NCBI GenBank assembly: GCA_964512985.1
Contig: CAZELI010000004.1
Location: forward strand, 18,961 to 82,960
From: CAYPGT01 sp964512985
Lineage (GTDB): Bacteria; Cyanobacteriota; Vampirovibrionia; LMEP-6097
Reading direction: 5' to 3'
DNA: 64,000 bases
The notes under the pieces were generated by a model that was not told the origin of the DNA, searched no databases, and worked only from the letters and a program-made list of their open reading frames with translations. Shown here in pieces: positions 52,233 to 60,781 of this stretch; position 1 is the first letter of the stretch, and the number at the start of each line of letters is the position of its first letter. The position numbers and the translations under genes were made by a program.

Positions 52233-53864
52233 ATGTCGTCCAAGAAGGCTTTACTATATTCAATTCTAATCAGCTTAGCGATTGCTTTAGTGGTCGAACA
52301 TCGAGTATTTTACGATCTTACTGCTATTAATGATGACGTGCGTAATCAAATCTACTGGATGGCAAGATTCATAGATCCAAATTACTTCTCTAATGATTAC
52401 GTTGCTTCCTACTTCACTCAATCCAGCATGATCTCTCCGCTATTAAGTTGGATTTATCAATTCTTCAGTCAGTGGGTTGACCCAAAAGTAATTACTCAGT
52501 TCTTACCTTTCCCGATTATTATACTTACGACGATATTTTTGTTTAAAGCAACGGAGATTCACGGAAGATCTCAGATCCTATTCACAAAGCTCCCAGATGC
52601 GAGGCATGCGAGTCCCGAGAACGCGGAGTTGACTGATACGTCAATGAGCAGTTCGAGGGACGAGCATAACAAAGCAGATGGGACTTTGTGGACAGGATCT
52701 AAGTATGCGTTGTGGGTTTGCTATGTCTTTAATTTATACATCTGGACTATGAAATATACGGCAGGAGGTTTACCAAGATCCTTCTTTTATTTATTGTTCT
52801 TTCTTTTCTTATGGATATTTGCTGCTAAGCGCTGGAAGTGGCTCATACCCTGCTTTATACTACAAGCCTTGATATATCCTACAGCTTTCTTTATATCTCT
52901 TATGACTTTAATCGTTGAAATGGTTTGGACAAAGCTTCAGCAAATCAAATCTAGTAAAAGACAAACCTTCTTTACATTGATAGCACTTGCTGCAGGTATA
53001 TTTGTACTTTATTTACGTTATATAGTAGACCATACCCCTAATGCATTTGGGCGCATGACTAGTCTTAAAGAGGCTATTAAGATGCCAGAATTTTACATAG
53101 ATGGACGAGCTTGTGTATTTATTGTGCCATTTAATTTCAACTTATCCTTTAAGTACTTTCCATGTATATTAGTTTGTCTATTAGTGATTTGGGGAGCATA
53201 TTATTTACTTAAAAAACTTATCAGTAAACGAGTATCAATAGTTACTATACCAAGATATATTTGGAGCAGTAGTATTGCTTCCATCATACTGCTGGTCATA
53301 GCATACTTAGTTTTATTCTATTTATACTTGCCGCATAGATATATCGCTTATATTCTTCCACTAATACCTATATTCTTACTGGGATCAATACTATACGACA
53401 TTGACCTTGCTTTACCTAAAAGACCTATCGCGGTTTGGTTAATTACTCTTCTTGCTTTATTACTTATTGCGCCTCACTGGAATGATGATCTAATTGAAGT
53501 ATCCGCCCCTGAACAAAAACTACATCAATTCTTGAAAACCATTCCTAGTGACGCTTTGATAGCAGCACCATTAAAGCTTGCAAGTAATATTCCAGCATTC
53601 TCCTATCGTAGTGTGTTAGTTAGTTCCGAAACTAATATCCCCTTTCATGTAGATTATTACAAGGAAATTAAAGCCGATACTAAAGCAATAGATCTAATTT
53701 ATAACTCAAATGATCCTATAGAAATAACCAAGATTATTAATCAATATGGCATTGACTATGTTGTATTGGATCTTAAATCAAATGGTGACAGTATCTTGCC
53801 AAGTATTCCAAGTAATAAAGTAATTTATTCTACTAAAAGATTTATAGTAATAAAGGCAAAGTAG
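52233..53864 (+). CDS. polytopic membrane protein carrying an in-frame family D insertion
   Basis: A 543-residue inner-membrane protein with about ten hydrophobic segments. The Asp-rich first loop (LTAINDDVRNQIYW) and a C-terminal extracytoplasmic domain (EVSAPEQKLHQFLKTIPSDALIAAP, read in parts) suggest a lipid-linked-sugar glycosyltransferase-like protein, but no family is certain. Residues 120-151 come from repeat D1: they start LPDARHAS and end with ADGT, are hydrophilic, and interrupt an otherwise hydrophobic region between two membrane segments. The reading frame is intact across the element. Confidence 0.75.
   Translation: MSSKKALLYSILISLAIALVVEHRVFYDLTAINDDVRNQIYWMARFIDPNYFSNDYVASYFTQSSMISPLLSWIYQFFSQWVDPKVITQFLPFPIIILTTIFLFKATEIHGRSQILFTKLPDARHASPENAELTDTSMSSSRDEHNKADGTLWTGSKYALWVCYVFNLYIWTMKYTAGGLPRSFFYLLFFLFLWIFAAKRWKWLIPCFILQALIYPTAFFISLMTLIVEMVWTKLQQIKSSKRQTFFTLIALAAGIFVLYLRYIVDHTPNAFGRMTSLKEAIKMPEFYIDGRACVFIVPFNFNLSFKYFPCILVCLLVIWGAYYLLKKLISKRVSIVTIPRYIWSSSIASIILLVIAYLVLFYLYLPHRYIAYILPLIPIFLLGSILYDIDLALPKRPIAVWLITLLALLLIAPHWNDDLIEVSAPEQKLHQFLKTIPSDALIAAPLKLASNIPAFSYRSVLVSSETNIPFHVDYYKEIKADTKAIDLIYNSNDPIEITKIINQYGIDYVVLDLKSNGDSILPSIPSNKVIYSTKRFIVIKAK
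52573..52700 (+). repeat. family D palindromic element, copy D1, in frame inside a gene
   Basis: Outer arms 52573-52589 and 52684-52700 pair at 15 of 17 positions. Inside, TCCCA/TGGGA, GTCCC/GGGAC and the apex TTGAC/GTCAA continue the hairpin. Translated in the same frame as copy D2. Confidence 0.93.
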
Positions 53865-53869
53865 AGTTG

Positions 53870-54358
53870 TTATTCTCGAAGCTTTAAAATTTCATAGCTG
53901 ACACTTGCAACACCAGCTCTTAAGAAATCCAAAACTTTAGCTGCTGCTTCAGAAACATCAATCTCTCTACCTTGAATAAAAGGACCTCTGTCATTGACCC
54001 TCACTATTACTTGTTTACCATTCGTTTTATTAGTAACAAGAACATGAGTCCCAATTGGGAGAGTTTTATGTGCCGCTGATAAACCATTAGAGTCAAAGAT
54101 CTCATTAGCGGCAGTTTTTCTACCATCGAACTTTCCGCCATACCAGCTTGCTTTAGTTTCAAAAATTTCTTCAGAATGCTCAAGCTTCATCTTCTTGATT
54201 TTTTTATCAATATTAATTTCGTCATCTTCATCTAGATACTCTTCAATAGTATTAGTAACTTCATCTTCAGCTTGAACTGATAAGTTTAAATTGAACAAAC
54301 AAAAAATCAGAGAACCTATCAAGCATGCTTTAATAAATTCTCTGATTTTCTTTGACAT
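53870..54358 (-). CDS. rlpA: RlpA-family double-psi beta-barrel protein
   Basis: A 162-residue exported protein. After a signal peptide (FIKACLIGSLIFCLFNLNLSVQA, read in parts) and a short acidic linker (residues 30-62), the RlpA domain runs to the end: ASWYGGKFDGRKTANEIF-like ASWYGGKFDGRKTA, LPIGTHVLVTN, VRVNDRGPFIQGREIDVS and the conserved D of NDRGPF. Such proteins are septal peptidoglycan lytic transglycosylases or divisome factors. There is no SPOR domain, so septal targeting may differ from E. coli RlpA. Confidence 0.9.
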   Translation of the reverse strand: MSKKIREFIKACLIGSLIFCLFNLNLSVQAEDEVTNTIEEYLDEDDEINIDKKIKKMKLEHSEEIFETKASWYGGKFDGRKTAANEIFDSNGLSAAHKTLPIGTHVLVTNKTNGKQVIVRVNDRGPFIQGREIDVSEAAAKVLDFLRAGVASVSYEILKLRE

Positions 54359-54368
54359 AGTTCTGTAA

Positions 54369-54440
54369 TTATTTCTTTTTAGATGCCTTAGGCTTTTTCT
54401 TGCTACCTTTGTCTTTGCCTTTGTCTTGACTTTTTCCCAT
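54369..54440 (-). CDS. 23-residue Lys-rich small protein
   Basis: Very short frame beginning MGKSQDKGKDKG and ending in KASKKK, with 11 lysines. It is supported by a strong Shine-Dalgarno, AAAGGAG, about 8 bases before the ATG, and by its position 10 bases upstream of rlpA on the same strand. No homologue is recognised; the composition suggests nucleic-acid or anionic-lipid binding. Confidence 0.55.
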   Translation of the reverse strand: MGKSQDKGKDKGSKKKPKASKKK

Positions 54441-54561
54441 TATATATTCTCCTTTGATTAAATTACCACATTGATAATTTTATACTAATTTTAGCGTAGC
54501 ATGAATTTCTTGGATGTGTAACCACTCACTATTAAGCACATAAGAGATCACCACGTCGTGC

Positions 54562-54687
54562 CGTCATCCTGAGACCGCGAAGCGGTCGTAAGGATCCACT
54601 ATTCATGAGGTTTCTTAGTAGTGGATCCTTATCCTGACGCTACGCTCAGGACAGGCTTGCAACCTTCGGCTCCTCCTCAGGATGACG
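54562..54687. repeat. family B palindromic element, copy B5
   Basis: The outer stem is CGTCATCCTGAG/CTCAGGATGACG, the left side hairpin GACCGCGAAGCGGTC and the inner stem AAGGATCCACT/AGTGGATCCTT. The right arm is longer than in other copies and carries an additional nested hairpin (CCTGACGCTACGCTCAGG). It accounts for most of the 332-base gap 54441-54772; the remainder is AT rich with nothing recognised. Confidence 0.88.
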
Positions 54688-54772
54688 AACTTTTCGACTT
54701 AAGTTAACCAATATGCTCATGATTGTATGGCAAAAAACATGCTAATCTGAGACTAAATATTCGTCTATTGTA

Positions 54773-55837
54773 ATGATAATTAAAGTACTAAAATCAATAT
54801 CATCTTTAAAGTTAACTGTTCTATGTATATTCTTGCTTGGGGTTTTAATATTCTGGGGTACTCTTGATCAAATCGAGCATGGGCTCTATTTAGCGCAGGA
54901 ACGTTTTTTTAATTCCTTATTTGTTTTTCTTGGTCCAATACCTATCCCTAGTGTAAGAATCATTATCTGGGTGTTATTTTTTAATTTATTAGCTGCACTT
55001 GGTTTTAGATTTAGATATAGCTTGAATAATATTGGATTGGTGATAACGCATGTTGGGCTTGTAATGCTCTTGGTGAGTGGGTTTCTGACACTTCATTTTA
55101 GTCAAGAGTACTCTATGAATTTGTATGAGGGAGAGTCAAGTAATATAGCTGCTGATTGTATGAATTGGGAATTAGTAATAATTCAAGAAGATAAGGGACG
55201 GATTAGTAAGGTAAGTATCGATGAGCAGGACTTAATTCCAGGTAAACCCATTACAGTAAATGGTTTAGCATTACCTCTACAGCTTAAGTCTAAATATATA
55301 AATTCGCACTATTTTGATACTCCTTATGCAGGCAGGATCCTAAAAGAAATGCCCTTAGAAAAAGACTATGAGAAGAATGTACGAGCATTAATTCTGGATT
55401 GGAATGAGGATGAGGTTAAATTACAAGGTGATGATGAGCCTAGTTATGGTTTACATTATCAGGATATAGATTATGTTTTATTACTCAGGAGAAAACAATA
55501 TAAGTTACCTTTTATGATTGAACTTGTAGATGTTAGTAGAGAATTGCATCCTGGCACCGATAAGGCTAAAGCTTATCAAAGTAAGGTTATTATTCATGAA
55601 ACTGGTCTTACTCGTGAACTTACTATCTCTATGAATAAACCTTTTCGTTCTGGCTTGTATACTGCTTATCAAGCGTCCTTTGGAGTGGATGCTGATGATA
55701 AGGAGATGACGGTGCTCGCTGTAGTTAAGAATCTTAATTATACTTTGCCTTATATTGCTAGTTTGATTTGTTCACTAGGTTTGTTTTGGCATTTTGGTCA
55801 AATGTTCTTGGTTAATGTGAGGAAACGTGATGAATAA
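54773..55837 (+). CDS. ccs1: cytochrome c biogenesis protein ResB/Ccs1
   Basis: Membrane component of the system II cytochrome c synthetase, 354 residues. Segments: residues 6-28 (SSLKLTVLCIFLLGVLIFWGTLDQ), ~58-75, ~85-105, then a large periplasmic domain and a final helix (~325-345). The phrases LKLTVLCIFLLG and FSQEYSMNLYEGESSNI fit the ResB family, and a shared haem-ligand His is plausible in VITHVGLV. It overlaps the CcsA gene by 11 bases, so the two subunits are made together. Confidence 0.87.
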   Translation: MIIKVLKSISSLKLTVLCIFLLGVLIFWGTLDQIEHGLYLAQERFFNSLFVFLGPIPIPSVRIIIWVLFFNLLAALGFRFRYSLNNIGLVITHVGLVMLLVSGFLTLHFSQEYSMNLYEGESSNIAADCMNWELVIIQEDKGRISKVSIDEQDLIPGKPITVNGLALPLQLKSKYINSHYFDTPYAGRILKEMPLEKDYEKNVRALILDWNEDEVKLQGDDEPSYGLHYQDIDYVLLLRRKQYKLPFMIELVDVSRELHPGTDKAKAYQSKVIIHETGLTRELTISMNKPFRSGLYTAYQASFGVDADDKEMTVLAVVKNLNYTLPYIASLICSLGLFWHFGQMFLVNVRKRDE

Positions 55838-57839
55838 AATTAAAATGTTGAAGTGGATTGCTTGCTTCGCATTCCTCGCAATGACGATTAACAATGCTAG
55901 TGCTGCTACTAAATCATTGAACTTGAATGAGTTCAAAAAAATCATTATCGTAGAACAAGGGCGACTCAAGCCCCTAGATACTTATGCAAGAAATCTTGCG
56001 CTTAAGTTCTCTGGTAGATCTAAGGTCAATGGTAAGGAAGCTATTTATTGGTTTGCTGAATTGCTGTTTAAACCAGAGAAGACATATGATACTAAGGTAT
56101 TTCTTATTAATAATCCCGAAGTACTAGAGGCTATCGGTATAGAGCCTGATAAACATAGGCGCTATAGCTTTAAGGAATTGGAGCCTGGGATTGAGAAGCT
56201 ACATAAATATGCTGCTAGCGCTTTAGAGAAAGAAGAGGCTGATAGAACTCCGATAGAGAAAGAGTTTTTGCGAGTATTTAATAATTTCCATAATTATATT
56301 CAGTTAATTAACAGTTTACAGTTTAATGCTAAGCATAGTGACTTTGGTGTGGAGAATGAGGAGACGCGGACTCGCTTGTCACTAAAATACAATGGGAATA
56401 GTTTATTCCAGATTATTCAGAAATCTGAGCAGTTAGAGTTATTGATGTCTCAGTTTAGCTCTAGATCTGAGAACCAGCTCAGGGGGAGTGATAGAGATAT
56501 AGTGAGATTAGCTTTTAATTTATATCGCTGGATTGAGAATCATCGTTCATATACAAGTGCTTTTGGGTTAGAAGATAAGCTTGCGATTATTCCAGTCCAA
56601 GCTGAAGATGCTTCTTTAGAATGGATATCTCCTTGGGAGCTTTTACTTAGACCTGAGGTGACTTATAAACAAGAGTTATTTGATTTGAATATAATGTATA
56701 AGGCTTATAATGCTGCTAATCAAGAGGCTTTTAATAAGATAGTTAGTGATTTTAGGCTAAATATTAGTAAGAAATTACTAAAGTATAATATCGCAGCACC
56801 CAAAATTAATACAGAAATCTTTTATAATAATCTCAACCCGTTTGGGAATGCAAAATTCCTATATGGATTTGCGTTCTTATTAAGTATGATTGCTAGTTTG
56901 GTTTGGACTAGATATTCCAATCTAGCTGCTTTAGTTTTACTTGTAAGTGGCTTCTTAATTCATACTATAGGAATAATATCTAGGATAATAATATTATCCA
57001 AGCCACCAGTCACTAATCTGTTTGAGACGTTTATTTTTGTTTCTTGGATAGTTGTTTTATTGGGCTTGATTATTTATTTACTTGATCGCAAATCTAATCT
57101 AGGATTGATATTAGCAAGCTTCTCTGGTCTTGTTCTCTTGCTTATCTCCGGCAAGTTTGCTGCAGATGGTGATACTATGCAAGTGCTTATTGCAGTACTT
57201 AATTCTAATTTCTGGCTTTCAACGCATGTGATCTGCGTTACTATTGGTTATGCGGGTGTCTTTGCTGCGGGTATAGTTGGACATATATATCTTATTCAAA
57301 AAATTACCTTAATATTAACGAGGAGCCTATCCGAAAAGCTCCCAGATGCAAGGCATGCGAGTTCCGAGAACGCGGAGTTGACTGATATGTCAATGAGCAG
57401 TTCGAGGAACGAGCATAACACAGCAGATGGGACTTTTCGGATAGGCTCGATTCTTGGAATATTAGGTTTTGGCCTATGTTTTAGTTTCCTAGGAACCATG
57501 CTCGGTGGTATTTGGGCTGATCAAAGTTGGGGACGTTTCTGGGGTTGGGATCCTAAGGAGAATGGGGCCTTATTAATTGTATTGTGGTCAGTGATTATAT
57601 TCCATGCAAGAATGGCAGGGCTAATTAAAGAGACTGGTATCGCGATAGCGAGTGTCTTTGGTTGTGTAGTAGTTATGACTTCTTGGTTTGGTATTAATTT
57701 ACTTGGAGTAGGTTTACACTCCTATGGCTTTACTCAAGGTGTAGCACTCTGGTTATATAGTTTCTATGCTTTTGAATTAGTTTTTATACTGGTGAGTATT
57801 TTTATTCTATCGCGCTTTAAGTCCAAGGTCGTTAGCTAG
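55827..57839 (+). CDS. ccsA: cytochrome c biogenesis protein CcsA/ResC with N-terminal extension and family D insertion
   Basis: A 670-residue haem-handling subunit. A signal peptide (MLKWIACFAFLAMTINNASA) encoded largely by a family C repeat fragment precedes a ~300-residue periplasmic domain starting IIVEQGRLKPLDTYAR, which is also present in the CcsBA-type proteins of other phyla. From about residue 345 onward come the CcsA helices and the WWD haem-binding motif WGRFWGWDPKENGALL (read in parts), with conserved histidines in SKPPVTNLFETF-adjacent and GLHSYGF regions. Residues 505-536 derive from repeat D2, placed in the loop just before the WWD segment. The start is GTG at 55827 or ATG at 55830. 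Confidence 0.9.
   Translation: MMNKIKMLKWIACFAFLAMTINNASAATKSLNLNEFKKIIIVEQGRLKPLDTYARNLALKFSGRSKVNGKEAIYWFAELLFKPEKTYDTKVFLINNPEVLEAIGIEPDKHRRYSFKELEPGIEKLHKYAASALEKEEADRTPIEKEFLRVFNNFHNYIQLINSLQFNAKHSDFGVENEETRTRLSLKYNGNSLFQIIQKSEQLELLMSQFSSRSENQLRGSDRDIVRLAFNLYRWIENHRSYTSAFGLEDKLAIIPVQAEDASLEWISPWELLLRPEVTYKQELFDLNIMYKAYNAANQEAFNKIVSDFRLNISKKLLKYNIAAPKINTEIFYNNLNPFGNAKFLYGFAFLLSMIASLVWTRYSNLAALVLLVSGFLIHTIGIISRIIILSKPPVTNLFETFIFVSWIVVLLGLIIYLLDRKSNLGLILASFSGLVLLLISGKFAADGDTMQVLIAVLNSNFWLSTHVICVTIGYAGVFAAGIVGHIYLIQKITLILTRSLSEKLPDARHASSENAELTDMSMSSSRNEHNTADGTFRIGSILGILGFGLCFSFLGTMLGGIWADQSWGRFWGWDPKENGALLIVLWSVIIFHARMAGLIKETGIAIASVFGCVVVMTSWFGINLLGVGLHSYGFTQGVALWLYSFYAFELVFILVSIFILSRFKSKVVS
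55851..55890 (+). repeat. half-copy of the family C element, coding for a signal peptide
   Basis: AGTGGATTGCTTGCTTCGC and CTCGCAATGACGATTA follow the right half of the family C element at 44041-44086 with small gaps. In frame it encodes most of the CcsA signal peptide. Confidence 0.75.
57323..57448 (+). repeat. family D palindromic element, copy D2, in frame inside ccsA
   Basis: Outer arms 57323-57338 and 57433-57448 are perfectly complementary over 16 bases. The inner stem is GTTCC/GGAAC where D1 has GTCCC/GGGAC, with the same apex TTGAC/GTCAA. The length is 126 bases, i.e. 42 codons. Confidence 0.94.
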
Positions 57840-58811
57840 ATTTAAATTACCAACGAGTTCAGTGATTTTTAATCCAAAGCTATCATCAATAGCAACGACT
57901 TCACCTCTTGCGACTAATTGATTATGAGCATAAAGGTCGACAGATTGGCTGCAAGGTCTGTCTAATTCGATTGCAGAACCCTTAGTGAGCCTGAGAACAT
58001 CTTTCATCATCATTTCTGAACGACCGAGTTCTAAAATTAATTCTATATTGATATCACGAATAAACTTGAGATTTCTCTTCTCATTAATCTCATACTCTGA
58101 GCCTGAATTTACTATAGCTGTAGTATCTTCAGATTCATCAGAATCTTCGGAATCATTATTTGTAGTGGCTGATTGATATTCTTGATTAACAGCTAGAGAG
58201 AATCGATCTTCATCAAGTTCATTTATAATGGTATATAATTCTTCCACCAGAAATTCAATTGCTTTAGAATTAAGCTCTATCTGTAATGGACTATCAAGTT
58301 TAGCAATCTTAATTTTAAGACCAATTCCAACTGAATCCTCAATGTTGTTTGGTAGCTTTAAGCTAGGTTCTTGGATGGCTTTTAAGGCTCTTGCTTCCTG
58401 CTCACCAGTGGTTAGATTGAGGCCTTCTTTTAATTTACATAATCGTGCTATTGCTGAATTAATTACTGAATTAACTGTCTCTGCAAATGTTTTTTCGTTA
58501 TCCTCACTTGGAGCTACGGTCTCTGCTGCATCACCGTCACCGCCAGTAGCTAGTTCTGCAATAACTACTACTTGTTGATTACTTGCTATCACAGATATCG
58601 GACCCAAATTGTTAGTCGTAATTGGTATGCTAACTAAGAAAGAATCTTTCTTAATTGAGATTTTTTTATTGGCCATCATTGAGTCAATTAATCGCGAATA
58701 AGAAACCGTTGCACTACAGTTCAATATGGAGGATAATTTAGCTGAAATTTCAATAGCAAGGACTTTGGCTATTTTGCTGAATTTTTCTTCTATTGCTTGA
58801 TCTAAAGACAT
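57807..58811 (-). CDS. FliN/FliY-type SpoA-domain protein (motor switch or T3SS C-ring)
   Basis: A 334-residue protein. The last ~80 residues form a SpoA domain (DINIELILELGRSEMMMKDVLRL, then QSVDLYAHNQLVARGEVVAIDDSFGLKITEL, read in parts), the core of FliN, FliM and SctQ. The N-terminal 200 residues have a CheC/FliY-like layout with an Asp/Glu/Ser linker at ~225-245. It would form part of the cytoplasmic C-ring of a flagellum or type III secretion system. No other flagellar gene is next to it. The 3' end overlaps ccsA by 33 bases on the opposite strand. Confidence 0.82.
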   Translation of the reverse strand: MSLDQAIEEKFSKIAKVLAIEISAKLSSILNCSATVSYSRLIDSMMANKKISIKKDSFLVSIPITTNNLGPISVIASNQQVVVIAELATGGDGDAAETVAPSEDNEKTFAETVNSVINSAIARLCKLKEGLNLTTGEQEARALKAIQEPSLKLPNNIEDSVGIGLKIKIAKLDSPLQIELNSKAIEFLVEELYTIINELDEDRFSLAVNQEYQSATTNNDSEDSDESEDTTAIVNSGSEYEINEKRNLKFIRDINIELILELGRSEMMMKDVLRLTKGSAIELDRPCSQSVDLYAHNQLVARGEVVAIDDSFGLKITELVGNLNLANDLGLKAR

Positions 58812-58891
58812 AACTACTTATATGCCTTATGCCTCATAAACTCCGTATGGCATATCCATTCAATAGACTAGTCTGAATAGGGGAGAAGTAC

Positions 58892-59263
58892 TTAAGCCAT
58901 CCAAAAACTAGTAATGTAATTGGTTAATCGTAATATTATAAAAACCATTGCGATTGCCTTGTGTGTAGGTAATTTGCTTCTATCTATAATGGTTTTGGCA
59001 CCAGTGATTCCCAAAGCTATATAGCAAAGAATAACCAGCAGAGAAACGCAAGCATGAAAAATCACGAAGGCGCTAGGACTAGGCGCTACAACCTCTCCTA
59101 TAACCTTCTCTACTGCGTGTCGCTGTAATTCAATAATTAATACTAACGCCACATCAATAACAAAAGCGCTAAGCATAATTGGTATGTGTACTTCAAGCTT
59201 ACGATGAAACACAATACCAACAGTAATTAAACAGACTACAAAACTAGAAACAAGAATTAGCAT
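58892..59263 (-). CDS. four-helix membrane protein, DUF420-like
   Basis: A 123-residue protein with four hydrophobic segments (about 2-17, 27-46, 67-89, 102-120). Histidines occur at segment ends (HRKLEVHIPIM, QRHAVE, IFHACVSL, PTHKAIAM), a pattern seen in small haem- or oxidase-associated families such as DUF420, which I offer only tentatively. It is probably co-transcribed with the SpoA gene downstream. Confidence 0.55.
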   Translation of the reverse strand: MLILVSSFVVCLITVGIVFHRKLEVHIPIMLSAFVIDVALVLIIELQRHAVEKVIGEVVAPSPSAFVIFHACVSLLVILCYIALGITGAKTIIDRSKLPTHKAIAMVFIILRLTNYITSFWMA

Positions 59264-59281
59264 TCTTATAATGTATCACAA

Positions 59282-60730
59282 CTAAGCTGCGTGTGCGTGC
59301 ATTGATGCTGCATGTGGATCTTTAGACTCTTTCTGAGCTTCCACTTTATGTCCTTCTGATGAAATTAGAGGGTTAGGAAATTTTGCCAACATGTCTTCTC
59401 GACTCATGACCATTTTATGTGAACCTAGGTTTTTTAAATTAGGCATAGGTTTTTTTATTTCTGCTTGATAGGCTGCTTCAATATCAGCAGCTTTAGTTGG
59501 ACCAACTAATTTTTGGGTTAAGAAGTGACCTTGTTCATATATAGTTTTATGCTGATCCCTGACTTCAATCGTAACTCGGCCACCATATGTTTTATCTCTT
59601 AAAGCAATTTCTGCTGGTATTTGGAATAATGCTCGTTCTAAATCTTTAAACTCTTTATTCCTGACTTGATGCATTTCTATAAAGATTTTAGATGTTGGTT
59701 TTCCTCCCCAACCAAGTATGCTATTTCCATATCGTGAAAGAGAAGATGCATTATCATATGTATTCTGATCCTGAACTTCTCCTTTCTCATTAAGTTTCAT
59801 ATAATTTACCTGAACTGTGCCTAGTACTTCCTCTCCATTCTTAATTTCAAAAACATCCATCTTCGTTGCTTCATCATGAATTTTAGTGACTTTGGCTTCT
59901 ATGGAAGTTCCATCTGATTTGGTTAGTTTAACTTTGCCTTCCGTGAAGTCTTTCTGTGCATCTTTATTTTGCTTGGCATCAAAAATAGGAGCTTTATTGA
60001 TTTCCGCTTTCCATTGCTTACGAGCACTTCTTGGTAAGTACATCATTATACAATCACTAATTTCTTGAGTTTCTTTATTTGCTATAGCTGCATCACACTT
60101 CTTGGGTGATCTATCTATACGGCGAGATTCATCTTTAAATTCAAAACCTTGTTCACGATGTCGCTTAGCGGTACCCAAGCTACTATTTAACTCTGCTCCG
60201 CCTTCAAATTTAATGTTTTTGGCAGCTTCGAGTTCTCTCATTCGCTGTGCCACAATTCCATTAAACGCTTTAAGCACTCCACCAAAACGATTAGGATCTT
60301 TTACAGCAACGAATTCTAAGGAAATTTTAGAACTATCTTTTTTATTCTTGGCATCAGCTATATGAATTTTAATTTCACGAAATGCAATTACTTTTCCATC
60401 TGCAACTAATTTATAAGTTTCCTGACCATCGTCTTGTTTAGAGCTAACTACATCTACTTTAACGTTCTTGCCAGCCTTTTTATCACGTAGAGAAACTTGT
60501 CCTATATTCTCACCTTCAGCTGAATCAAATTGTTTTAAGTGTCCTAAGTTAATTACTGGTTTTAAATTTGAAGTTTGTGTAGTTTTAGCTTCATGTATAG
60601 CAGCTATCTCCTTATCACCTACTTTGGAGATAATATCAGGTTGATTTGTACTATGAGCTTTTTCTGGCCCTGAATTATGCTTGGGAGCTTCGGGTTTTTC
60701 TGTTGGTTTATGGCTAACTGCTAATGACAT
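59282..60730 (-). CDS. large soluble hypothetical protein
   Basis: A 482-residue protein with no signal peptide or membrane segment. The first ~55 residues are Pro/Ser/His rich and disordered (KPTEKPEAPKHNSGPEKAH); two similar beta-rich stretches follow (VSLRDKKAGKNVKVDVVSSK ... YKLVADGKVIAF and VKLTKSDGTSIEAKVTKI ... FEIKNGEEVLGTVQ, read in parts), suggesting an internal duplication. The tail is His/Ala rich (HAASMHAHAA). Unrecognised. A disordered N-terminus and nearby SpoA gene would suit a secreted substrate, but that is speculation. Confidence 0.6.
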   Translation of the reverse strand: MSLAVSHKPTEKPEAPKHNSGPEKAHSTNQPDIISKVGDKEIAAIHEAKTTQTSNLKPVINLGHLKQFDSAEGENIGQVSLRDKKAGKNVKVDVVSSKQDDGQETYKLVADGKVIAFREIKIHIADAKNKKDSSKISLEFVAVKDPNRFGGVLKAFNGIVAQRMRELEAAKNIKFEGGAELNSSLGTAKRHREQGFEFKDESRRIDRSPKKCDAAIANKETQEISDCIMMYLPRSARKQWKAEINKAPIFDAKQNKDAQKDFTEGKVKLTKSDGTSIEAKVTKIHDEATKMDVFEIKNGEEVLGTVQVNYMKLNEKGEVQDQNTYDNASSLSRYGNSILGWGGKPTSKIFIEMHQVRNKEFKDLERALFQIPAEIALRDKTYGGRVTIEVRDQHKTIYEQGHFLTQKLVGPTKAADIEAAYQAEIKKPMPNLKNLGSHKMVMSREDMLAKFPNPLISSEGHKVEAQKESKDPHAASMHAHAA

Positions 60731-60781
60731 ATTAATATATTGTTAATGATATCAGTAGTTAGTCGTAAATACAAGATGTTT

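Noticed and set aside
16723..54687. Interspersed repeats considered as a CRISPR array
   Set aside because: Copies are kilobases apart, palindromic and of unequal length, with no regular spacers and no cas gene.
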